Source: Bacteroidales bacterium
GTDB lineage: Bacteria > Bacteroidota > Bacteroidia > Bacteroidales > Bacteroidaceae
Assembly: GCA_004555425.1 (NCBI GenBank)
Contig: SFID01000148.1
Span: forward strand, 1-5,137
Reading direction: 5' to 3'
DNA length: 5,137 bases
Shown here: positions 1 through 5,137 of the stretch, in pieces
How the letters are laid out: every line of letters begins with the position of its first letter
Position numbering within the stretch: position 1 is the stretch's first letter
Program-made: the position numbers and the translations under genes
Notes under the pieces: model-generated
Told to the model about the DNA's origin: nothing
Seen by the model: the letters and a program-made list of their open reading frames with translations, nothing else
Database searches by the model: none

Positions 1-11
1 CCTGTTTATCG

Positions 12-138
12 CCTTGAAGAGGCTGTTGGCCTTCTGAAAGAAGGTGGTGTTAGGTTTTCGGGTGGGGCGTTAAGAGCTTGCTCTTATAAGACCCAGCCGG
101 AAACCTAACACCAGGGCGAAGCCCCAGACTCTTCAAGG
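12..138. other. Cloverleaf-like multi-branched inverted-repeat element (possible structured RNA or palindromic mobile remnant)
   Basis: Four nested or adjacent stems fit together without conflict. The closing stem pairs 12-21 with 129-138 (10 bp), extended by 23-24/126-127. Inside it are a 6-bp hairpin at 30-44 with a GAA loop; a long arm pairing 45-57 with 101-113 (13 bp), continued by 58-61/97-100 and 63-66/92-95 and capped by a 6-bp hairpin (71-76/81-86); and a 4-bp hairpin at 114-124 with a GAA loop. The hairpins at 30-44 and 114-124 directly abut the long arm, so this is a compact four-way junction. The strand is unknown because the symmetry works on both. The arm carries GTTAGGT and ACCTAAC, but in the opposite order to an integron attC site. 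I do not recognise the family. The pairing is seen directly; an RNA role is inference. Confidence 0.55.
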
Positions 139-183
139 GGTTTAGCTTGGTTTTTGTCTTTCTAACCTGACCTTGGGCCTAAA

Positions 184-222
184 ACTTAGTTGGGAGTTGT
201 TTGCAAAGAAAACAACCTAAGT
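184..222. repeat. Imperfect hairpin
   Basis: Positions 184-189 pair with 217-222 (6 bp) and 196-202 pair with 210-216 (7 bp). There is a 6-nt bulge at 190-195 and a 7-nt loop. The 3' arm overlaps the first copy of the 25-bp direct repeat (211-234), so hairpin and repeat may belong to one element. No coding signal is associated with it. Confidence 0.45.
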
Positions 223-437
223 AGTTACGATTCGTGTTAAAATAAATACCGCATAGCGAAGGTCCACACATTGCCTCGCAATCTAGAACGACCTGAGTAG
301 TTATCATTTCGGGGGGAGTACGCAGGTGGTTTTTTGCCCGAAAGAACCAATTTGGTTGGGAGCTAATTGTGGGGATGGAATGATGCCGTCTGTGCGCCCC
401 TAGCCAGCAATTAACCACCTGCGTGGTCACCATTTCA
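211..437. repeat. Three diverged 25-bp direct repeats
   Basis: Copies lie at 211-234, 287-311 and 413-437. The shared core is AACNACCTRMGTRGTYA followed by an ATTTCG-like end. The first two differ at a few positions plus a one-base gap; the third differs from the second at six of 25 positions, mostly transitions. Start-to-start spacing is 76 and 126 bp, far too irregular for a CRISPR array, and the intervening segments are themselves palindromic. On the - strand the copies make an 84-codon open frame repeat the peptide TTQVV, which I take as a by-product of the DNA repeat and not a protein. I infer a dispersed Bacteroidales intergenic repeat family. Confidence 0.5.
320..424. repeat. Branched inverted-repeat element closed by a 12-bp perfect stem
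   Basis: Positions 320-331 are perfectly complementary to 413-424 (12 bp). Inside are two hairpins. One spans 337-360 (CCC/GGG plus AACCA/TGGTT around a 3-nt loop). The other spans 362-404, with 362-365/401-404 and 371-374/397-400 paired and a bulge between. Together they make a three-way-junction fold. The 3' arm of the closing stem coincides with the third 25-bp direct repeat. No gene is visible here. Whether it acts as RNA or as a DNA palindrome cannot be told from the sequence. Confidence 0.45.
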
Positions 438-572
438 AGGCAGGTGCAATAGAATTGCTGGCGATGGATCTGCCACTATCTGGCCGTGGGGTTTTTCTAT
501 GGATCGTAGCCCACTACGCTTCTTCTTGGAAAATAAAAGCCACGGCAGGATAAAACTGCGAATACATCGCAG
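403..572. repeat. Further inverted repeats in the upstream intergenic region
   Basis: Positions 403-412 pair with 453-462 (10 bp, perfect). Positions 483-489 pair with 540-546 (7 bp) and enclose a 5-bp hairpin at 505-518. A 6-bp hairpin with a 5-nt loop lies at 556-572. The first of these conflicts topologically with the 320-331/413-424 stem, so the two would be alternatives or a pseudoknot. Between 573 and 634 I see only AT-rich leader sequence. Confidence 0.35.
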
Positions 573-634
573 GCTAATTCATCGAACCAACCCGAAAAAT
601 CTGACAGATACGAGACTGCTATTTATTTTTTTTG

Positions 635-642
635 TACATTTG
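635..642 (+). promoter_or_regulatory. Bacteroidota -7 promoter element (TAnnTTTG)
   Basis: TACATTTG matches the TAnnTTTG -7 consensus used by the primary sigma factor of Bacteroidota. It sits 33 bp before the ATG at 676, in an AT-rich tract, which would give a leader of roughly 25-30 nt. No good TTTG or TTG -33 element is seen at the expected distance (about 605-616), so promoter strength may depend on the -7 box or on a regulator. No Shine-Dalgarno sequence precedes the ATG, as is usual in this phylum. Confidence 0.6.
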
Positions 643-675
643 TCGCCGTAAAACCAACCAGAACAAACATTTCTT

Positions 676-3204
676 ATGAAGAAAACGCTACTCAGCATTG
701 CGCTGTCAGTCATCGCGGGCCTGTCGTATGCACAGACCTCGCTGGACACCGCGCAGCCCATTCAGCCAGGACAAATCTCCTACGATTTCCCCAATGGTTC
801 GGGCGACAAGAACGTGTACTACACCTACACAGCCTCGTCCCAGCACGACGAATTGCTCATCCTCCGTCGCGGAGCCTCGGGCCAAACGTTTACGGTGTCG
901 GAGAATGGCTCTTCGTCCACAAAGTACGCCAAGATTACGGCCGAAGGAGGCTCTATCAACTACTTCCTCCTGCCCCGCGGCAAGTCTGCCTATATCCAAG
1001 TGAACGCCTACAAGGTGAGCAACATCACCTTCAACTTTGAGACGGTGGCCTCGGACATTACCGCTGGTGGCTCGTGCAACAATCCTATCGAACTGAGCCA
1101 CGACCACGTTGTCTATGTGGACAAGAGTAGCGGCGATGCTTCCTACCTTGAATATACCGCCGCGCAGAATGGTACGCTCAGCCTGCTCATGACCACCAAT
1201 ATCTCTGGCCTGACCGTGCGCGAAGGTTGCAGCGGCACCGAAACGCCCCTTTCGCAAGGCACCAACCAGGATTATTACTACGTGGCCAAGACGCCCGTGC
1301 AGGCTGGCAAGACCTACATCTTCAGCGGTAAGGCTTACAACCCGCTGGTGGCCCACCTCGATCTGGAGGCTAGCAAGCCCGAAGGCACCAGTCCCGATGC
1401 GCCCTACACGGGTAAGGCCACGGGCAACGTGCTTCCCGCTGCTAAGGGTACGTATTGGTATAGCGTGGTTACGCCCGAGGAAAACACCCTCCATATCCAG
1501 AGCGCGAGCGAAATCATGCTCCCTGGCGGCCGCGTGGCTGTCTATAGCAATGCCTCCGACACCCACCCCACTGCCGAAACCAACGGCTATCTGGGCCTGC
1601 GCACCCGTCTGCTGGCTGGCAAGCAATACCTCGTTTGCGTGGTCAAGGAACAGGCTACGGGCAGCGACCAGCAGTTTGACCTGACCTTTGAAACCAAGCA
1701 GGCAGGCGACGAATTCAATACACCCATCGCCCTCACCGCTGGCAACTACACCACGCCCGACCACAACGGCGATGTATATTACCTCATCGATATGCCCAAG
1801 GAGAAGAAGGCACTCCTGACGGTGAGCACCGACCGCGAACTCCCTGGCGGTTCCTATATGAACCTCTACGACGCCACGGACAACTACACCTGTCTGGCTA
1901 CGTCCACCTCGAAGATTCAGTATGACGCAGAAGCCGACCAGTCGTTCGTTCTCGTTTGGCATTGCACGGAAGGTTACAACAAAGTTCCCTTCACCGTCAG
2001 CATCTCCGACCTCCTGCCCGGTGAAAGCATCGAAGACCCCCTCGAAGGCGAACTGGGCGACAACACGGTGGCCGAGGGACGCAGCGAGCGCTACTTCGCC
2101 TACACCGCCAGCAACGAAGGCTGGCTGAAGGTGAGCACGGCCGACCCCAACGTGGAGATTGAACTCCTCCAGGAGGATGGTGCAACGCCTTATTATACTT
2201 ATAGCGCAACAGGAGGCGGCATCCGCACCGAAACGTGGCGCGGCGCCAATGCCTACATCCACCTGAAGAACCTCAGCGCAGCCACCACGCTCACCATCAG
2301 CGAGGAAGAATTTACGGATGGCGAGAGCTGCAGCCTCGCAGAGGTATTGGCCGAAGACGGCAAAGCCAATCTGCCCGCCACACCGGGCCACCACTGGTAC
2401 GTATTTACCGTTCCCGCCGATGGTATGGTGACAATCCAGGCCAACATTGACAATGAATACGACGGCGACTGCAAGGTGGCCTCGGGCGTAAGTTATCGCA
2501 GAGACTTCTGCGACGCTGATGCGAACAATATCAAGGTGACCTCGGGCAACGTAGCCGTGAAATATTCCGAACTTCTGCCCGTCAGCGCTGGCGAAAAGCT
2601 CCTCATCGACGTGCGCACCCTGACTGCCCTCACGGGCCGCGAGCTGCAAGTCATCTGGCGCGACTTCAATCCTGGCGAAAGCCCCAAGAAGCCGATTCCC
2701 CTCGTCATCGGCGAAAATACGATGCAGAAGGCCACGCCGCAGCAACCCCGCTGGTACGACATTGCCCTCGACGCCTGCAAATTCATCTTTACCACGCAGA
2801 CCTCGGCCGACTATTTCAAGGGTTACATCTACGAGGCCAACGACCTCAATAACTTCCTCGACGAATCCTTCTACCAGTCGAATGCCGCAGGTACGGATGG
2901 CACGTATCGCATCCAGCTCTCCGTAACGAAGCCCACGCACTATCTCATCAAGGTGACGCAGGCTGGCGAAGGCATCAAGATGAATGTGGAAGGCAGCATC
3001 AGCACGGCCATCCACAGTGCCACGACGCAGGATGCTGTTGTCCTTCAGGGCAACGAAATTCAGAGCCTCCGCGCTGCACTGGTATTCAATATGGCTGGCC
3101 AGCAAGTGGGCCATCTCAATGCAGGCGACCGCCTGCGCCTCAGCCCAGGTGTATATCTGATTCAGGCTGACGGACAAACGCAGAAGGTGCTCGTTCGCGA
3201 GTAA
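676..3204 (+). CDS. Secreted multi-module protein with T9SS C-terminal sorting domain
   Basis: The 842-residue protein starts with a Sec signal peptide: a lysine-rich start, a hydrophobic core at residues 5-18 and likely cleavage after SYA at 19. The body appears to be about seven related beta-rich modules, near residues 21-125, 130-233, 237-340, 344-445, 449-544, 548-662 and 667-772. Several open with a G[DE/T]S..PI-like turn, followed by a Y/WYxxT-type strand and a Gxxxxx(V/L)Y-like strand, recalling PPC-like or CUB-like jelly-roll repeats; this is a guess from pattern. Residues about 785-842 match the T9SS type A sorting domain (VFNMAGQQV, then SPGVYLIQ, then QKVLV), known to direct outer-membrane export and surface attachment or release. 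No catalytic motif was found, so adhesion or ligand binding is inferred. The start is supported by the signal peptide and upstream promoter box. Function is otherwise unknown. Confidence 0.9.
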   Translation: MKKTLLSIALSVIAGLSYAQTSLDTAQPIQPGQISYDFPNGSGDKNVYYTYTASSQHDELLILRRGASGQTFTVSENGSSSTKYAKITAEGGSINYFLLPRGKSAYIQVNAYKVSNITFNFETVASDITAGGSCNNPIELSHDHVVYVDKSSGDASYLEYTAAQNGTLSLLMTTNISGLTVREGCSGTETPLSQGTNQDYYYVAKTPVQAGKTYIFSGKAYNPLVAHLDLEASKPEGTSPDAPYTGKATGNVLPAAKGTYWYSVVTPEENTLHIQSASEIMLPGGRVAVYSNASDTHPTAETNGYLGLRTRLLAGKQYLVCVVKEQATGSDQQFDLTFETKQAGDEFNTPIALTAGNYTTPDHNGDVYYLIDMPKEKKALLTVSTDRELPGGSYMNLYDATDNYTCLATSTSKIQYDAEADQSFVLVWHCTEGYNKVPFTVSISDLLPGESIEDPLEGELGDNTVAEGRSERYFAYTASNEGWLKVSTADPNVEIELLQEDGATPYYTYSATGGGIRTETWRGANAYIHLKNLSAATTLTISEEEFTDGESCSLAEVLAEDGKANLPATPGHHWYVFTVPADGMVTIQANIDNEYDGDCKVASGVSYRRDFCDADANNIKVTSGNVAVKYSELLPVSAGEKLLIDVRTLTALTGRELQVIWRDFNPGESPKKPIPLVIGENTMQKATPQQPRWYDIALDACKFIFTTQTSADYFKGYIYEANDLNNFLDESFYQSNAAGTDGTYRIQLSVTKPTHYLIKVTQAGEGIKMNVEGSISTAIHSATTQDAVVLQGNEIQSLRAALVFNMAGQQVGHLNAGDRLRLSPGVYLIQADGQTQKVLVRE

Positions 3205-3225
3205 TCCCAATTAGTAAATTCCCCA

Positions 3226-3292
3226 ATCGAGTAGGAGGTAAACGCTAATCATAGGCGTTTATCTCCTACTTTCACGTTTACCGACCTCTCAC
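3226..3292 (-). ncRNA. Group II intron domain VI with bulged branch-point A and 3' splice end
   Basis: In RNA order, GAG (3290-3288) pairs with CUC (3231-3229), AGG (3287-3285) with CCU (3235-3233), and GGUAAACG (3282-3275) with CGUUUACC (3244-3237). A3232 is left bulged as the probable branch point, seven nucleotides from the AU end at 3227-3226. The terminal loop (3274-3245) is about 30 nt, and its inserted part is nearly complementary to the 3' strand of domain VI, creating a competing hairpin. The 3' boundary could shift by one base (3225). Confidence 0.75.
3230..3270 (+). terminator. Candidate terminator hairpin for the secreted-protein gene
   Basis: On the + strand, 3230-3245 pairs with 3255-3270 over 16 positions with one G-U pair and a 9-nt loop, followed by UUUC. 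It starts 26 bp after the stop codon at 3204, where a terminator would be expected. The U-tract is short, so efficiency is uncertain. It lies inside domain VI of the intron on the opposite strand, so it may be intron structure and not the gene's own terminator. Confidence 0.4.
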
Positions 3293-3324
3293 ACCACCGT
3301 ACGTGCCGTTCGGCATACGGCGGT
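3293..3324 (-). ncRNA. Group II intron domain V, copy 2 (adjacent to domain VI)
   Basis: Its 32 nt are identical to copy 1, so all catalytic positions and the loop are kept. The base just outside the 5' end of the helix differs (GU instead of GA precedes the ACC), which does not affect the 8-position stem. This copy directly precedes the complete domain VI, so it occupies the normal position relative to the branch point. Confidence 0.85.
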
Positions 3325-3349
3325 ACTTTCACGTTTACCGACCTCTCAC

Positions 3350-3381
3350 ACCACCGTACGTGCCGTTCGGCATACGGCGGT
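3350..3381 (-). ncRNA. Group II intron domain V, copy 1 (ORF-proximal)
   Basis: The RNA strand starts ACCGCCGU and ends ACGGUGGU, closing an 8-position basal helix that includes one G-U pair. A short distal helix (GCC/GGC) carries a GAAC loop, and the unpaired bases in between form the usual domain V bulge. The CGC triad in the basal strand includes the G of the G-U wobble, as in introns with a CGC catalytic triad. Domain V is the metal-binding catalytic core. It lies 6 nt after the maturase stop codon and is followed by only a partial domain VI (3349-3325). Confidence 0.85.
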
Positions 3382-3387
3382 TCCTTA

Positions 3388-4797
3388 TCATTGCACGCGG
3401 ACTATTAAACGATGATAGTCCATCAGACATGGCCAACCTTGCTTCCGTAATGCGTCGTTGCCAATGGCCCGATGTAATATCGGACTTTCGGCCACTCGCC
3501 AATACTTCTTGCTGCTGTTACCCCATTCGTAGGCTTGCCATTCTGCAATGCCGCATTTGATTAGGTTCTTCACCTTTGTGCTGCATTTCTTCCAGGCCTT
3601 CCATATACACATACGGTAACGGCGGCGTAGCCATTCATCAATCTCTTTCAGTCGCGTTTGCATGTCTGCCAACTGAAAGTAGGTTATCCATCCACGGATG
3701 ATTTGGTGCATCTTTTCCTTGCGGGATTGATACCCCATCCCATTACTCCGCTTGGTAGCCTCTTTCAGTTTCTTACGCAGTTTGTCGTATGTCTTGGAAT
3801 GTACCGTCAGTCGGCACTCCCCACGCATAATACGAAACGAGTAACCGAGGTATTTCATTCCAATGATACTCCCCACTTCTGTCTTCTCGCGATTTACCTT
3901 CAAATAAAGTTTCTTCTCGATGAAGTCCGTGATGGATTCGCTGACGCGTTGGGCGGCTCGTTTACTCTTGCAGAAGATGATGCTGTCATCCGCGTAGCGG
4001 ACGAAACGATGTCCTCTTCTTTCAAGTTCCTTGTCGAGTTCATTCAACATGATATTGCTTAGCAATGGGCTGAGGGGCCCGCCTTGCGGTGTTCCCTCTT
4101 CCGTTGGCTGCAATACTCCGTGTACCATCACGCCACTGCGGAGGTATTTGTGTATCAGAGATACCACGCGGCCGTCCTTTATCGTTCGGCTCAGCACCTC
4201 TATCAGTTTGCTTTGGTTCACGGTGTCGAAGAAACGCTCCAAGTCGATGCCCACGGCATACTTGTAGCCTTCGGTCACGGTCTTCCTCGCTTCCCGTAGT
4301 GCATCATGTGCTCCTCGTTTCGGGCGGAAACCGTAACTCGTACGACTGAATTTCGGTTCGTAGATACGAGAAAGGACTTGGCTGATGGCCTGCTGCACCA
4401 TGCGGTCTATCACCGTGGGGATGCCTAACAGACGTTTCTTGCCGTTGTCTTTCGGAATTTCTACGCGCCTTACTGGATTGGGGACAAATGTCCCGTCCAT
4501 GAGGGACTGCCTCAGGTCTTCGATATGGGACTGACACCAAGTGAGTAACTCCTTGACTTCCATCCCATCGACTCCGCCTTTGCCCTTATTCCGCACTACT
4601 TGCTTGTAGGCGGTTCGTAGGTTGGCGATGTCGATTATCTGTTCCATGAGGTCATTCACCCCAAAGTGCGATTCCACAAGTTCGCCCTCGACTATCTCCA
4701 TGTAGGTCTGCACTCCCACATACCCTTCGGATGCCGTCCTATCTCTTTGTGGGCAGCCATGCGCATTCGCGCCTGTATTCTGCATTCTTTCCTTCAT
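3388..4797 (-). CDS. ltrA: Group II intron reverse transcriptase/maturase (LtrA family)
   Basis: The 469-residue protein copies intron RNA into DNA at the target site and aids its splicing. RT subdomain 0/1 features span about residues 50-130 (GGVDG, then IPKDNGKKRLLGIPT). Motif A is AVGIDLERFFD with catalytic D185; TPQGGPLSP is at 236-244; the YADD box is at 268-271 with D270 and D271. The maturase (X) region covers about 330-410 and includes GWITYFQLAD. No HNH endonuclease motif follows, so it is an endonuclease-minus type, usual for lineages that home into single-stranded or replicating DNA. No frameshift or premature stop is present. The ATG at 4797 has no Shine-Dalgarno; the Met at residue 5 is an alternative start. 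The TGA stop lies only 6 nt before domain V. Domain matches are by recall of the family. Confidence 0.93.
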   Translation of the reverse strand: MKERMQNTGANAHGCPQRDRTASEGYVGVQTYMEIVEGELVESHFGVNDLMEQIIDIANLRTAYKQVVRNKGKGGVDGMEVKELLTWCQSHIEDLRQSLMDGTFVPNPVRRVEIPKDNGKKRLLGIPTVIDRMVQQAISQVLSRIYEPKFSRTSYGFRPKRGAHDALREARKTVTEGYKYAVGIDLERFFDTVNQSKLIEVLSRTIKDGRVVSLIHKYLRSGVMVHGVLQPTEEGTPQGGPLSPLLSNIMLNELDKELERRGHRFVRYADDSIIFCKSKRAAQRVSESITDFIEKKLYLKVNREKTEVGSIIGMKYLGYSFRIMRGECRLTVHSKTYDKLRKKLKEATKRSNGMGYQSRKEKMHQIIRGWITYFQLADMQTRLKEIDEWLRRRYRMCIWKAWKKCSTKVKNLIKCGIAEWQAYEWGNSSKKYWRVAESPILHRAIGNDALRKQGWPCLMDYHRLIVRVQ

Positions 4798-5137
4798 AGA
4801 GTAATCTTTATTGGTAAACTTGTTTCAATAAGGTTCGGTCCTTCCCCATTTTTTCCATGGGTACTATGACCTCTGCTGACTTCTCACGGCAAGCTTTACT
4901 CCACGGCGCCGAGTGTCGTATGACTTGTCGGGTTGCCACGTCCGTGAGACCTCCCCAGTTAAGAGCATATTCTTTCCATCTTATCTCTGCATGATTTACC
5001 TTTGCAAGTTCCGGATAACTATCGGGCTTTGTCTTCTCTTGCAGACTCACCTCACTTGCACCGGCCTTATATCATGTTTCTGTCCGTCAGAGCAGATGTT
5101 TGCCGCCGACTTCCTTCAGATTCCGCGTCGCCACGGA
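4798..5137 (-). ncRNA. Group II intron 5' catalytic RNA (domain I part to start of domain IV)
   Basis: This stretch has no credible gene and reads as intron RNA on the - strand. Recognisable conserved blocks are GAAGUCAGCAGAGGUCAUAG at 4883-4864 and GGAAGGACCGAACC at 4845-4832, which usually sit just ahead of the intron ORF in this intron group. Between them a 5-bp hairpin pairs 4845-4849 with 4857-4861. The segment near 5137-5070 (GGAAUCUGAAGGAAGUCGGC and following) resembles domain I of related introns. Exact domain borders cannot be drawn without a covariance model, and the exon-binding sites were not identified. Confidence 0.7.

Larger units (their letters stand above)
3268..3381. repeat. 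Perfect 57-bp tandem duplication inside the intron
   Basis: Positions 3268-3324 and 3325-3381 are identical 57-bp units with no spacer. In intron orientation each unit begins with the whole of domain V and ends inside the domain VI loop (GUGAAAGU). Identity is complete, so the duplication is either recent, under selection, or an assembly artefact. The flanks diverge immediately outside the two copies. Confidence 0.95.
3226..5137 (-). mobile_element. Group II intron, 3' part complete, 5' end beyond the window
   Basis: On the - strand the segment reads, in intron order: part of the 5' catalytic RNA (5137-4798), the intron-encoded reverse transcriptase/maturase (4797-3388), domain V (in two copies) and domain VI, ending in the expected A-pyrimidine at 3227-3226. 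The branch-point A candidate at 3232 is the seventh nucleotide from that end. The 5' terminus (GUGYG-type) is not visible, so the 5' exon and target motif are unknown. The intron sits 21 bp after the stop of the secreted-protein gene and in antisense orientation to it. Group II introns move by retrohoming using the encoded protein. The domain V triad reads CGC, as in group IIC introns, but I do not assign a class. Confidence 0.88.

Noticed and set aside
46..112. GTTAGGT / ACCTAAC pair suggesting an integron attC site
   Set aside because: attC sites have RYYYAAC on the left and GTTRRRY on the right. Here the order is reversed, the element has extra branches, and no integrase or cassette is present.
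179..433. 84-codon open frame on the - strand with repeated TTQVV peptides
   Set aside because: The peptide repeats mirror the 25-bp DNA repeats and palindromes. There is no promoter, family similarity or protein-like pattern.
211..437. Possible CRISPR array
   Set aside because: There are only three diverged repeats with unequal spacing, the spacers are palindromic, and no cas gene is present.
706..3210. 834-codon open frame on the - strand opposite the secreted-protein gene
   Set aside because: It is in exact codon register with the + strand gene and stays open only because that gene lacks TTA, CTA and TCA codons. Its translation is low-complexity and resembles no protein family, whereas the + strand product has a signal peptide and sorting domain.
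3388..4797. Retron or diversity-generating retroelement reverse transcriptase
   Set aside because: The maturase region after the RT and the flanking domain V and VI RNA identify a group II intron. No msr/msd RNA or template/variable repeat pair was seen.
3303..4869. Several + strand open frames of 67-134 codons over the intron
   Set aside because: They are shadows of the maturase gene and intron RNA on the other strand, with no independent support.
4808..5050. 80-codon open frame on the - strand before the maturase
   Set aside because: It covers the conserved intron RNA blocks and a hairpin, so the sequence is constrained as RNA and not as protein.

Overview
The window looks like Bacteroidota DNA, most likely order Bacteroidales and Prevotella-like. 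The evidence is a secreted protein ending in a type IX secretion (T9SS) sorting domain, a TAnnTTTG promoter element, starts without a Shine-Dalgarno sequence, and a group II intron of a kind I recall from Bacteroidales. Genus cannot be fixed by eye.

Layout. Positions 1-634 carry no credible gene. They are dense in palindromes: a 127-nt cloverleaf-like element (12-138), a hairpin (184-222), a second branched element (320-424), three diverged 25-bp direct repeats (211-234, 287-311, 413-437) and further hairpins up to 572. A Bacteroidota-type promoter element at 635-642 then serves an 842-residue exported protein (676-3204, + strand). This protein has a signal peptide, about seven similar beta-rich modules of roughly 100-115 residues, and a C-terminal T9SS sorting domain. 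Its specific function is not recognisable.

From 21 bp after its stop codon to the window end lies most of a group II intron on the - strand. Its 3' end is near 3226 and its 5' end is beyond 5137. It encodes an apparently intact reverse transcriptase/maturase (4797 to 3388) with a YADD catalytic motif, a maturase region and no HNH endonuclease domain. Conserved intron RNA lies on both sides of the ORF.

The most unusual feature is the intron's 3' end. A perfect 57-bp tandem duplication gives it two complete, identical copies of catalytic domain V, each followed by the 5' strand of domain VI. Domain VI itself can fold canonically with a bulged branch-point A, but it also contains a 16-position hairpin that would pair that A. 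Read on the + strand, the same hairpin could act as a terminator for the secreted-protein gene. The surface-protein gene and the intron are convergent and probably unrelated in function; the intron is a passenger downstream of the gene.
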